The notes under the pieces are model-generated. The model was not told where the DNA came from. It did no database searches and was given only the letters and a program-made list of their open reading frames with translations. The position numbers and the translations under genes are program-made. This document shows positions 10,340 to 17,534 of a stretch of 44,900 nucleotides of DNA, one piece after another. The DNA comes from Actinomycetes bacterium (lineage in GTDB: Bacteria; Actinomycetota; Actinomycetes; Propionibacteriales; Nocardioidaceae), in contig JAEWXC010000092.1 in NCBI GenBank assembly GCA_023396115.1, forward strand, positions 1 through 44,900, read 5' to 3'. The number at the start of each line of letters is the position of its first letter. Within the stretch, counting starts at the first letter, position 1.

Positions 10340-10429
10340 CCAACGACCTCCGGGTCAGGGCGCCGTCCGGGCGCCGGTGGGTGTTCGCGGCAAGGCTACG
10401 CGGCCCGCGCTCGACGTGCCCGGTCGGCT

Positions 10430-10456
10430 CAGAATCGTTCTGGGAGAACGATTCTG
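10430..10456. repeat. perfect 12-bp inverted repeat, 3-nt loop
   Basis: CAGAATCGTTCT (10430-10441), loop GGG, AGAACGATTCTG (10445-10456). The stem is much richer in A and T than its surroundings, and no T run follows on either side. It could be a terminator for dnaN or a protein-binding site upstream of gnd. Confidence 0.85.
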
Positions 10457-10579
10457 CTGTCCCGGGCCGGTGCGAGTCCTCGGGGACGAGTCGTCGGGGA
10501 CTCCTCGCACGCCCCGGAAGCCCCGGGATGCCTCTCCCAGAAGCCTCCTGAGCGCCGTGCTGCTCGATCCACGTGCGCG

Positions 10580-10729
10580 GTTCCGGTGGTTGAGCCCGCG
10601 GACCCCGGGGATCTCGGCAAGCTCGATCACCGACAGCTCAGCCGCGAGGAACAAGATGACGCGCGCGACCTCGATGGTTGAGCTCGCCGAAACCAGGGAT
10701 CTCGGCGAGGTCGGTCACCGGACACTTCC
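10580..10729. repeat. two imperfect 55-bp direct repeats, 95 bp apart
   Basis: Copies at 10580-10634 and 10675-10729 both begin TGGTTGAGC and share GGGATCTCGGC, AAGCTCG/GAGGTCG and TCACCG. The GATCTCGGCAAGCTCGATCACCGA part also occurs in near-identical form in the repeat block after ino1 (about 40566-40588), so this is probably an interspersed non-coding family. Confidence 0.6.
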
Positions 10730-10827
10730 ACTCTCAGGAACGAGTTGACGCGCGCGGCGCCAAGGCGCCGGACCGAAGGCAATCTCTGAGCGAAGCGGAT
10801 TGTCGAGGTCCGAGCAACGCCGGCGAC

Positions 10828-10867
10828 GCGCCGTCAGGCTCGTTTCACGAGCGCCGTCAGGCTCGTT
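10828..10867. repeat. tandem pair of GCGCCGTCAGGCTCGTT
   Basis: Two identical 17-bp copies at 10828-10844 and 10851-10867, period 23. The second ends two bases before the dnaN stop codon region, so the repeat marks the immediate downstream side of dnaN. Confidence 0.8.
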
Positions 10868-10868
10868 C

Positions 10869-11996
10869 CTACGACAAAAGTCGGCGGGGCATGAGGAGGT
10901 ACCGGAAGCTGTCCGGTCCCCCGTCGGTCGCCGACAGCACGACCGGCTTGTTGGCCTGGGTGAACGAGAGGGTGACCTTCTCGCCATCCAGTGCGGTCAG
11001 CCCGTCGAGCAGGTACTGCGGGTTGAAGCCGGTGGTCAGGTCCTCGCCGGTGATCTCGGCCTCGACGGCCTCCGAGCCCTGGGCGTCCTCGCCGGAGCCG
11101 GCGATCAGGTTGAGCTGGGAGTCGGTGAACTCGAGCTGGACGGCGGTGTTGCGCTCGGCGACCAGGGCGACGCGCTTGACGGCGTCGATCAGGTCCTGGC
11201 GGTTGAGCACCACGGTGGTGAGGTGCTGCGCCGGGAAGAGGCTGCGGACCTTGGGGAACTCGCCGTCGAGCAGGCGGGTGGTAGTGCGGCGCGACCCGGC
11301 GTCGTCGCCGTACTCGAAGCCGATCAGGCCGTCGCCGCTGCCCGAGGCGGACAGCGCGATGGTGACGTCGCCGGAGTTGATCGACTTGGCGGTGTCGCCG
11401 AGCACCTTGGCCGGGACGAGCGCGGCGATCGAGGCGTCGGGCGTGGCCGGCTGCCAGGTGAGCTCACGGGAGGAGAGCCGGAAGCGGTCGGTGGCCAGCA
11501 GCGCCATCGACTCGCCCTCGATCTCGATCCGGACACCGGTGAGCACGGGCAGCATGTCGTCGCGGCCCGCGGCGGTGACCGCCTGGGAGACGGCCTTGGC
11601 GAACTCGGTGGAGGAGACGGTGCCGCTGGCGGCCGGCATCGCCGGGAGCGCCGGGTACTCGTCGACCGGCATCGAGGGCAGGCTGAACGAGGCCGCGCCG
11701 CACTTGACCATGACCTTGGCGCCCTCGACGGAGATGTCGACGGGCTTGTGCGGGAGGCTCTTGCAGATGTCGGCGAGCAGTCGGCCGGAGACGACCGTCG
11801 TGCCCTCGTCGCTGACGTCGGCACGCAGCGAGGCACGGGCCGAGGTCTCGTAGTCGAAGGACGACAGCACCAGGCCGGCGTCGCTGGCCTCGATGAGGAG
11901 GCCGGCCAGGACCGGGGCGCTGGGACGGACGGGCAGGCTGCGGGCCGCCCAGGCGACAGCGTCGGCGAAGACGTCGCGTTCAACGCGGAACTTCAC
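10869..11996 (-). CDS. dnaN: DNA polymerase III beta sliding clamp
   Basis: The beta clamp is a ring-shaped dimer that tethers DNA polymerase III and many other factors to DNA. The 375 residues begin MKFRVERDVFADAVAWAARS and end RYLLMPRRLLS, the conserved PMR-type C-terminus that lies beside the clamp's hydrophobic binding pocket. TGVRIEIEGESMALLATDRF and FPAQHLTTVVLNR mark the repeated clamp domains. The start is GTG at 11996 with GGAAGGA about 7 nt upstream. It is transcribed away from oriC, downstream of dnaA across a 413-nt spacer. Confidence 0.97.
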   Translation of the reverse strand: MKFRVERDVFADAVAWAARSLPVRPSAPVLAGLLIEASDAGLVLSSFDYETSARASLRADVSDEGTTVVSGRLLADICKSLPHKPVDISVEGAKVMVKCGAASFSLPSMPVDEYPALPAMPAASGTVSSTEFAKAVSQAVTAAGRDDMLPVLTGVRIEIEGESMALLATDRFRLSSRELTWQPATPDASIAALVPAKVLGDTAKSINSGDVTIALSASGSGDGLIGFEYGDDAGSRRTTTRLLDGEFPKVRSLFPAQHLTTVVLNRQDLIDAVKRVALVAERNTAVQLEFTDSQLNLIAGSGEDAQGSEAVEAEITGEDLTTGFNPQYLLDGLTALDGEKVTLSFTQANKPVVLSATDGGPDSFRYLLMPRRLLS

Positions 11997-12409
11997 TGCG
12001 GTTCCTTCCGAAAGGGCACATCACGGCACGCGCGTCGGCACGACGTACGTGGGTGTGCATCCTGCCACGAGCCGCCCCCAACGCCGGAGTTGTCCCCAGA
12101 TCGGGGCCCGGGAGAAGTTCGACAGGTCAAGGATCCGTGTAGAGGTACGTAGTGGTCATAGGTTCCGTGGAAACTGTGGAGAACCCACGTCCGTGCTGGT
12201 CAGACCATTTCTTGGTGTCCACAGCGGGTGTGGGTGGAGCGGGGGACGGCCCGTCGGGGGATGGGGACGGAGTCGGCCGGGGTTGAGAGATCCCCCAGTT
12301 TCTCCCCAGTGCTGTGGATGAACCGGCCCGGTTGCCGACAGGGGTTTCCACATCCGTGGACACCGCTGGGGAGGGTCACCGACGCATCCCCAGCGCCCCC
12401 GTCGACGGC
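11997..12409. other. oriC: dnaN-dnaA spacer, probable chromosomal replication origin (oriC)
   Basis: The spacer between dnaA and dnaN is the usual oriC site in actinobacteria. It holds DnaA-box-like 9-mers, each one or two bases off TTGTCCACA/TTATCCACA: TTGTCCCCA (12090-12098), TGTGGAGAA (12175-12183, reverse), GTGTCCACA (12215-12223), TGTGGATGA (12313-12321, reverse), GTTTCCACA (12344-12352) and CGTGGACAC (12355-12363, reverse). About 12120-12215 is relatively AT-rich. No box here is perfect; the one perfect box lies beyond dnaA at 13871-13879. The origin call rests on gene order plus box density. Confidence 0.72.
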
Positions 12410-13840
12410 TCAGGCCTGACGGGCCTGCAGCTTGATCCGGTTGGTGAGCTCGCTGACCTGGTTGTAGACCTGACGCCGTTCGGCCAGGAGGTCCTTGATC
12501 TTGTTGTTGGCGTACATGACGGTCGTGTGGTCGCGCTTGCCGAACTCGCGTCCGATCTGCGGCAGCGACATCGAGGTCAGCTCCCGGCACAGGTACATGG
12601 CGATCTGGCGGGCCATCACCAGATGGCGTCCGCGGCTGGGGCCGGTGATCTCGTCGATGGAGACGCCGAAGTAGGCGGCGGTCTGGGTGATGATCAGCGC
12701 CGCGGTGATCTCCGGCTCGCCGCCCTCGGGGATCAGGTCCTTGAGGACGATCTCGGCCAGGGACATGTCGACGTCCTGCTTGTTGAGGTTGGCGAACGCC
12801 GTCACCCGGATCAGGGCGCCCTCGAGCTCACGGATGTTGGTCTGGATCTTCGAGGCGATGAACTCGAGGACGTCCGCGGGGGCGGTCAGCCGGTCCATCG
12901 CCGCCTTCTTGCGCAGGATCGCGATGCGGGTCTCGAGGTCCGGGGGCTGGACGTCGGTGATCAGACCCCATTCGAAGCGGTTGCGCAGCCGGTCCTCCAG
13001 GGCCTCGAGCCGCTTGGGGGCACGGTCGGAGGTCAGCACGATCTGCTTGTTGGCGTTGTGCAGCGTGTTGAAGGTGTGGAAGAACTCCTCCTGCGTCTGC
13101 TCCTTGCCCTCCAGGAACTGGATGTCGTCGATGAGCAGGACGTCCACGTCGCGGTACTTCCGCTTGAACCGGTCGGTGCGGTCGTCACGGATGGCGTTGA
13201 TGAACTCGTTGGTGAACTCCTCCGAGCTCACGTACCGCACCTTGGCGGTGTTGTAGAGCGAGCGGACGTAGTGGCCGATCGCGTGCAGCAGGTGGGTCTT
13301 GCCGAGTCCGGAGTCCCCGTAGACCAGCAGCGGGTTGTAGGCCCGGCCGGGTGCCTCGGCGACCGCGACGGCGGCGGCGTGCGGGAAGCGGTTCGAGGAA
13401 CCGATGACGAAGGTCTCGAACGTGTACTTGGGGTTGAGCCGCGTCTCCAGGGCCGAGGGCCGAGCCGGTTCCGGCGCGGGCTTGTCGAAGTTGAAAGCGC
13501 CTTGTGGATTTGTCGACAAATCGTCAATGTCCGTCACGGCGTCGACCGGTTCGGGCTCGACCGGGCGTGAGGGCTCGGTGTCCCGCTCCTCCAGGGCGGT
13601 GTTGACCGTGACCGCCATCCGGATCTCCCGACCGAAGGCGACGCTGAGCGCCTCCTCGAGCTGGGCGCGGAGGCGGCCCTCGAGCTGGACCCGGGTGAAC
13701 TCGTTGGGAACGGCGATGATCGCGGTGCTCTCGTGGAGCGTCACGGGCTCACTCGCACGCAGCCACGCGCGCTGGTTGGGCTGCAGGTCTGCGACCAGAC
13801 CGCTCCAGATGGTGCCCAGGTCGTTTGCCTCGTCGGCCAC
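12410..13840 (-). CDS. dnaA: chromosomal replication initiator protein DnaA
   Basis: DnaA binds DnaA boxes at oriC, forms an ATP-bound filament and opens the duplex. In the 476-residue form, domain I reads TIWSGLVADLQPNQRAWL, domain II is a Glu/Pro-rich linker, Walker A YGDSGLGKTHLLHA is near residue 175, Walker B DVLLIDDIQFLEGKE near 237, and the domain IV DNA-binding signature FGKRDHTTVMYA near 437. I start it at GTG 13840 because AGGAGG lies 11 nt ahead and the sequence from VADEANDLGTIW looks native. An upstream GTG at 13924 would add 28 residues and run through the DnaA box, so I reject it. The linker-coding region contains a 16-bp palindrome (13507-13522). Confidence 0.96.
   Translation of the reverse strand: MADEANDLGTIWSGLVADLQPNQRAWLRASEPVTLHESTAIIAVPNEFTRVQLEGRLRAQLEEALSVAFGREIRMAVTVNTALEERDTEPSRPVEPEPVDAVTDIDDLSTNPQGAFNFDKPAPEPARPSALETRLNPKYTFETFVIGSSNRFPHAAAVAVAEAPGRAYNPLLVYGDSGLGKTHLLHAIGHYVRSLYNTAKVRYVSSEEFTNEFINAIRDDRTDRFKRKYRDVDVLLIDDIQFLEGKEQTQEEFFHTFNTLHNANKQIVLTSDRAPKRLEALEDRLRNRFEWGLITDVQPPDLETRIAILRKKAAMDRLTAPADVLEFIASKIQTNIRELEGALIRVTAFANLNKQDVDMSLAEIVLKDLIPEGGEPEITAALIITQTAAYFGVSIDEITGPSRGRHLVMARQIAMYLCRELTSMSLPQIGREFGKRDHTTVMYANNKIKDLLAERRQVYNQVSELTNRIKLQARQA
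13507..13522. repeat. 16-bp perfect palindrome inside dnaA
   Basis: GATTTGTCGACAAATC lies in the codons for DDLSTN in the DnaA linker. Its inner 12 bp, TTTGTCGACAAA, recur at 20082-20093. An AT-rich palindrome in a gene of about 68-70% GC is unlikely to arise from codon use alone. Confidence 0.85.
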
Positions 13841-13870
13841 GGTCGGTCCCGCCTCCTGCTCTCCACAACT

Positions 13871-13879
13871 TTGTCCACA
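13871..13879 (+). promoter_or_regulatory. DnaA box, perfect TTGTCCACA
   Basis: Exact match to the high-GC actinobacterial DnaA box, 31 nt upstream of the chosen dnaA start and just 5' of its ribosome-binding site. Confidence 0.7.
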
Positions 13880-14112
13880 GGCTGTGAACCATGTCTTCGT
13901 TCTGTGGGGAACAGCCTTCCACACGACCTTCCCCCGACGGACTTTCCGGTGTTTTCACTGGTCAACCGGCCAGTCCATGATGCTGTGACGGGCGTCACCC
14001 GCTTGGCTGGCCGGCCCCGGAATCCGGCAGGATTCTCGCGTCCGCCGGCGCAACGTAGCAAGCCGGGAAGGGCCCCAGCAAGGAGTTCTCCACAGGTTGG
14101 GCCCTCCTGGGT

Positions 14113-14142
14113 TTGACCCTGCGTGACAGCCTTGCGTACCGT
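14113..14142 (+). promoter_or_regulatory. rpmH promoter
   Basis: TTGACC (14113-14118), an 18-bp spacer, TACCGT (14137-14142). This is a good housekeeping-type promoter about 140 nt before rpmH, leaving a long leader. Confidence 0.6.
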
Positions 14143-14283
14143 AGGCCGGTCACCTGGTGTCGACCGGTGCCGCATGTCCACGACGCCCTCCGGCCCCAGC
14201 GCCGGGAGCACGTGGGTGGGCGGTGCCAGCCGAAGTGCAACCGCAACCGTGGACACCCCCCAGCTACACAACGGAGAGAGCTC

Positions 14284-14421
14284 GTGAGCAAGCGTACGTA
14301 CCAGCCGAACAACCGTCGTCGTCACAAGACCCACGGTTTCCGCCTGCGCATGCGCACCCGCGCCGGCCGCGCGATCCTGTCGGCGCGCCGCGCCAAGGGT
14401 CGCAAGAGCCTGGCCGTCTGA
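14284..14421 (+). CDS. rpmH: 50S ribosomal protein L34
   Basis: A 45-residue, strongly basic protein that reads SKRTYQPNNRRRHKTHGFR, then MRTRAGRAILSARRAKGR and KSLAV. This is the full-length L34 signature of the large ribosomal subunit. The start is GTG at 14284 with GGAGAG 6 nt ahead. It opens the plus-strand rpmH-rnpA-yidD-yidC-khpB-rsmG-parAB series and is divergent from dnaA, as in nearly all bacteria. Confidence 0.97.
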   Translation: MSKRTYQPNNRRRHKTHGFRLRMRTRAGRAILSARRAKGRKSLAV

Positions 14422-14451
14422 GGCTCCTGCCTCGCGGCGGGCACCGCGTCC

Positions 14452-14820
14452 GTGCTTCCGGCCGCGCACCGACTCACCCACGGTGACGTCTTTCGTCACG
14501 TCGTGCGGTCGGGTCGGCGTGCGGCGACGCCGACCCTGGTCGTCCATCTGGTCGCCCAGGCTCCTGCCGACCACTCGGGAACGGCCGGCCAGGTCGGCTT
14601 CGTGGTGAGCAAGGCCGTCGGCAACGCCGTGGTCCGCACCCGCGTGAAGCGCCGCCTCCGACACCAGTACCGGGACCTGCTCAGTGCGGTCCCGGCTTCT
14701 GGCGTTGTCGTGGTGCGGGCGCTGCCTGCCGCCGCTGAGGCGTCGAGCGCCGCGCTTGGTCGCGACCTGCGCCAGGCACTGCGCCGCGCCGCCGAGAAGG
14801 CTGCGGCGGTGCCGGCGTGA
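14452..14820 (+). CDS. rnpA: ribonuclease P protein component
   Basis: RnpA is the protein cofactor of RNase P, which trims the 5' leader from precursor tRNAs. The 122 residues begin MLPAAHRLTHGDVFRHVVRSG and carry the family signature AVVRTRVKRRLRHQYRD (the RNR-type basic helix) near residues 58-75. The start is GTG at 14452, 30 nt after rpmH. The stop overlaps the yidD start by 4 nt (GTGA). Confidence 0.95.
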   Translation: MLPAAHRLTHGDVFRHVVRSGRRAATPTLVVHLVAQAPADHSGTAGQVGFVVSKAVGNAVVRTRVKRRLRHQYRDLLSAVPASGVVVVRALPAAAEASSAALGRDLRQALRRAAEKAAAVPA

Positions 14821-15068
14821 AGTACCCGATCATCTGGTTCCTCCGGGCCTACCGGCTGTTGATCAGCCCGTTGTACGGCCAGGTCTGCCGTTACCACCCC
14901 TCATGCTCGGCCTACGCGCTCGGCGCGGTCACCGAGCACGGCGCCCTGCGTGGCTGCTGGCTGGCAGCCAAGCGGCTGGCGCGGTGCCACCCGTGGGCCG
15001 CCGGTGGTTACGACCCCGTTCCCCCTCGTCGCACTCCTGCGACACCGACTCCGACCCGAGGAGCCTGA
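14817..15068 (+). CDS. yidD: membrane protein insertion efficiency factor YidD
   Basis: A small membrane-associated protein (83 aa) that aids YidC-dependent insertion. It shows the family core FLRAYRLLISPLYGQVCRY, then HPSCSAYALGAVTEHGALRG and RCHPWAAGGYDPVP, including the conserved cysteines and the CHPW motif. The N-terminal helix is amphipathic. GTG at 14817 overlaps rnpA by 4 nt, and yidC begins directly after its stop with no gap, so the three are coupled. Confidence 0.95.
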   Translation: MKYPIIWFLRAYRLLISPLYGQVCRYHPSCSAYALGAVTEHGALRGCWLAAKRLARCHPWAAGGYDPVPPRRTPATPTPTRGA

Positions 15069-16079
15069 GTGTTCGAATTCTTCGGCAACATCGGCGGCGC
15101 CATCATGACGCCGCTGTACTACCTGGTCTCCGCCGTGCTGGTGAGTTGGCACAAGGTGCTGACCACGCTGGGCATGGACCCGGCCGGCGGTCTGACCTGG
15201 ACGCTGTCGATCATCGGACTGACTCTGGTCATCCGGGCCGCGCTGATCCCGCTGTTCGTCAAGCAGATCAAGTCCAGCCGCAACATGCAGCTGCTGCAGC
15301 CCAAGGTCAAGGAGCTGCAGAAGAAGTACGCCCACGACCGTGAGCGCCTCGCCCAGGAGACGATGGCGCTCTACAAGGACTCGGGCACCAACCCGTTCGC
15401 CTCGTGCCTGCCGCTGCTGCTGCAGATGCCGATCTTCCTAGCCCTGTTCCGGATGATCGACCAGGCCACCAAGAAGGGCAAGGACCACGGGTTCCTCAAC
15501 GGGGACCTGCCCGACCAGCTGAAGGAAGCGCGCCTCTTCGACAGCTTCGGTCTGGCCGACACCTTCCTGGGCGCCAACGGCAACGTCACCATCATGGCCG
15601 TGGCCCTGGTCCTGGTCCTCGGGATGACCGCCACCACGTTCCTCACCCAGCGTCAGCTGATGAGCAAGAACATGCCGGCCGACGCCATGTCCGGCCCGTA
15701 CGCCCAGCAGCAGAAGATGCTGCTCTACGTGCTGCCGGTCGTCTTCGCCGTCGGTGGTATCGCCTTCCCGATCGGTGTGCTCTTCTACTGGACCACCTCG
15801 AACCTGTGGACCATGGGCCAGCAGTTCTACGTGATCCGCAACAACCCCGCCCCCGGCACCCCGGCCTTCGAGGCCAAGGCCGACCGGGACCGGGCCAAGG
15901 CGGCGCGCAAGGCGGGCAAGACCGTCGAGCAGCTGCGCCAGGAGGAGCTGGCGGCCGAGGAGGCCGAGCGTGCCGAGCGTCTCAAGGACGTCCCGCCGCG
16001 CCAGCAGCCGAAGAAGCAGTCCAAGAACCAGCGGACGCAGCAGTCCAAGAACCAGCAGTCGAAGAAGAAGAACGGCTGA
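15069..16079 (+). CDS. yidC: membrane protein insertase YidC/Oxa1
   Basis: Inserts proteins into the cytoplasmic membrane alone or with SecYEG. At 336 residues it is the Gram-positive form without the large periplasmic domain. Membrane segments lie near 5-25, 38-58 (with the conserved groove Arg in TLVIRAALIPLFVKQIK), 120-135 (PLLLQMPIFLALFRM), 175-195 and 215-245 (LYVLPVVFAVGGIAFPIGV). The tail from about 260 is charged and rich in Lys, Gln and Asn, suited to binding ribosomes. The start is GTG at 15069, directly after yidD. No lipoprotein signal is visible at the N-terminus. Confidence 0.95.
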   Translation: MFEFFGNIGGAIMTPLYYLVSAVLVSWHKVLTTLGMDPAGGLTWTLSIIGLTLVIRAALIPLFVKQIKSSRNMQLLQPKVKELQKKYAHDRERLAQETMALYKDSGTNPFASCLPLLLQMPIFLALFRMIDQATKKGKDHGFLNGDLPDQLKEARLFDSFGLADTFLGANGNVTIMAVALVLVLGMTATTFLTQRQLMSKNMPADAMSGPYAQQQKMLLYVLPVVFAVGGIAFPIGVLFYWTTSNLWTMGQQFYVIRNNPAPGTPAFEAKADRDRAKAARKAGKTVEQLRQEELAAEEAERAERLKDVPPRQQPKKQSKNQRTQQSKNQQSKKKNG

Positions 16080-16133
16080 CCGAACGGTCGCTGGTGAGCC
16101 GCGAGGCTCCCGCCCGGACACAGGAGAACGCAC

Positions 16134-16679
16134 GTGACTGACCAGACCAACGACGAGACCCCCGAGGTCGCCGAGGGCCCCGACGGCACCGAGTCGGCCG
16201 AGGGCACCGCCCGTCCCTCCAAGGTGGAGCGCCTGGAGACCGAGGGCGAGATCGCCGCCGACTACCTCGAGGAGCTCCTCGACATCGCCGACCTGGATGG
16301 CGACCTGGACATGGACGTCGAGGGCGACCGTGCCGCGGTCTCCATCGTGGGTGCCGACCTGCAGCAGCTGGTCGGGTCCAACGGTGAGGTGCTCGAGGCC
16401 CTGCAGGAGCTCACCCGCCTGGCCGTCTACCGGGAGACCGGTGAGCGCTCCCGTCTGATGCTGGACGTCTCGGGTCACCGGGCCGCCCGTCGCGAGGAGC
16501 TGACCAAGGTCGGCGAGGACGCCGTCGCGCAGGTGAAGGAGTCCGGCGAGAAGCTGTCGCTCTCGCCGATGTCGGCCTTCGAGCGCAAGGTGGTCCACGA
16601 CGTCGTCGCCGCCGCCGGGCTGACCTCGGAGTCCGAGGGCGCTGAGCCCCGCCGGTACGTGGTGGTCCTGCCGGAGTGA
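16134..16679 (+). CDS. khpB: KhpB/Jag family RNA-binding protein (KH and R3H domains)
   Basis: An RNA-binding regulator that in several Gram-positives acts with KhpA and affects cell elongation. After an acidic tail of about 35 residues come a KH domain (AADYLEELLDIADLDGDLDM; GADLQQLVGSNGEVLEALQE, near 45-105) and an R3H domain (RREELTKVGEDAVAQVKESG near 120, ending PMSAFERKVVHDVVAAAGL and RYVVVLPE). No separate Jag-N domain is present. The start is GTG at 16134 with AGGAG 7 nt ahead. The stop overlaps rsmG by 4 nt. Position after yidC is the standard one. Confidence 0.93.
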   Translation: MTDQTNDETPEVAEGPDGTESAEGTARPSKVERLETEGEIAADYLEELLDIADLDGDLDMDVEGDRAAVSIVGADLQQLVGSNGEVLEALQELTRLAVYRETGERSRLMLDVSGHRAARREELTKVGEDAVAQVKESGEKLSLSPMSAFERKVVHDVVAAAGLTSESEGAEPRRYVVVLPE

Positions 16680-17419
16680 ACGACCACGTTTCACGTGAAA
16701 CGCCCTCCCTGCCCTCGGACGAGGTGCTGGGGAGGGCGTTCCCGTCTGACCGGCTCCCCCGGGCGCTGGCCTACGCGGAGGCTCTGGCCACCGACGGAGT
16801 GATCCGCGGCCTGATCGGCCCGCGCGAGGCCCCTCGGTTGTGGGAGCGGCACCTGCTGAACTGTGCCGCCCTGGCCGAGGCCGTGCCGGACGGCGCATCG
16901 GTGGCCGACATCGGTTCCGGGGCCGGCCTGCCCGGTCTGGTCCTGGCGATCGCGCGGCCCGACGCCCGGGTGACCCTGATCGAACCGCTGCTGCGCCGCA
17001 CCACCTTCCTCGAGGAGATGGTCGAGCACCTGGACCTGGACAACGTGGAGGTGCGTCGGGGTCGTGCCGACGCCGTGCACGGGGTCGAGCGGTACGACGT
17101 GGTGACCTCGCGTGCCGTCTCGGCACTGGGCACGCTGCTGGACTGGTCCATGCCACTGGTCTCCCCCGACGGTGCCCTGGTGGCGATGAAGGGCTCGTCG
17201 GTGCAGGACGAGGTGGAGGCTGCCCGTAGCGACCTGTCGGCGTGGCAGTGCGCCGAGCCGGAGATCCTGACGGTCGGCACCTCGTTCCTGAGTGAGCCCG
17301 TGACCCTGGTTCGGGTCGCATGGAGCAACCCTTCCCGCGTAGGGTTTCCCCCGGTGCGAACCGACCGGCCCCAACGCGGTGGATCGCAGAAGAAGAAGAG
17401 CAGGCGCCGTCGTCCGTGA
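16676..17419 (+). CDS. rsmG: 16S rRNA (guanine-527-N7)-methyltransferase RsmG
   Basis: Methylates G527 of 16S rRNA using S-adenosylmethionine; loss of this methylation is known to give low-level streptomycin resistance. The 247 residues show the GidB fold: ERHLLNCAALAEAVPDG near 58, the SAM motif VADIGSGAGLPGLVLAIARP near 76-95, and SRAVSALGTLLDW near 145. The C-terminus is Arg/Lys-rich. GTG at 16676 overlaps khpB by 4 nt. Codons 5-9 coincide with a perfect parS site, which explains the N-terminal HVSRET. Confidence 0.95.
   Translation: MNDHVSRETPSLPSDEVLGRAFPSDRLPRALAYAEALATDGVIRGLIGPREAPRLWERHLLNCAALAEAVPDGASVADIGSGAGLPGLVLAIARPDARVTLIEPLLRRTTFLEEMVEHLDLDNVEVRRGRADAVHGVERYDVVTSRAVSALGTLLDWSMPLVSPDGALVAMKGSSVQDEVEAARSDLSAWQCAEPEILTVGTSFLSEPVTLVRVAWSNPSRVGFPPVRTDRPQRGGSQKKKSRRRRP
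16688..16701. promoter_or_regulatory. parS site, perfect core GTTTCACGTGAAAC
   Basis: Exact match to the 14-bp core of the bacterial parS consensus, lying in the first codons of rsmG. Confidence 0.92.
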
Positions 17420-17458
17420 GGGCGTCGGACCGGTCCGAGCGACTTGGTCCGTGGCGAG

Positions 17459-17501
17459 TTATCCACCGTCTGGTGTCGGTGGCTGAGCGGGACTGTCCAC
17501 A
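17459..17501 (+). promoter_or_regulatory. DnaA-box-like pair upstream of parA
   Basis: TTATCCACC (17459-17467) and CTGTCCACA (17493-17501), each one base from a DnaA box, lie in the 115-nt rsmG-parA gap, followed by TTGTTCCACA. They may connect parAB expression with DnaA. Confidence 0.4.
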
Positions 17502-17534
17502 GGTTTGTGGGTTTGTTCCACAGGAGGGCGCGCG

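Larger units (their letters stand above)
10340..10868. other. gnd-dnaN spacer (529 nt, no gene)
   Basis: No convincing coding frame. It contains a perfect 12-bp hairpin at 10430-10456, a pair of 55-bp imperfect direct repeats (10580-10634 and 10675-10729) and a two-copy 17-bp tandem repeat at the dnaN end (10828-10867). The repeat material resembles that downstream of ino1. It must also hold the dnaN terminator and any gnd promoter, neither of which I can place with confidence. Confidence 0.6.
13841..14283. promoter_or_regulatory. dnaA-rpmH divergent intergenic region (443 nt)
   Basis: Holds the dnaA leader and the divergent rpmH promoter. Visible elements are a perfect DnaA box TTGTCCACA (13871-13879) with partial boxes nearby (CTCCACAAC, TGTGGGGAA), inverted repeats GTGAC-GGGC-GTCAC (13985-13998) and GAATCC-GGCA-GGATTC (14020-14035), and the rpmH promoter at 14113-14142. 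A DnaA box just before dnaA suggests autoregulation, or a second part of the origin. Confidence 0.7.

Noticed and set aside
10340..10868. Possible small genes in the gnd-dnaN spacer
   Set aside because: Several open frames exist on both strands but all cross direct repeats and lack start signals.
13841..13924. Longer dnaA start at 13924
   Set aside because: The extra 28 residues contain the DnaA box and the AGGAGG site of the proper start and show no DnaA similarity.
13985..14035. Short inverted repeats GTGAC/GTCAC and GAATCC/GGATTC as dnaA operators
   Set aside because: Arms of 5-6 bp in high-GC DNA are common; kept only as description, not as a finding.
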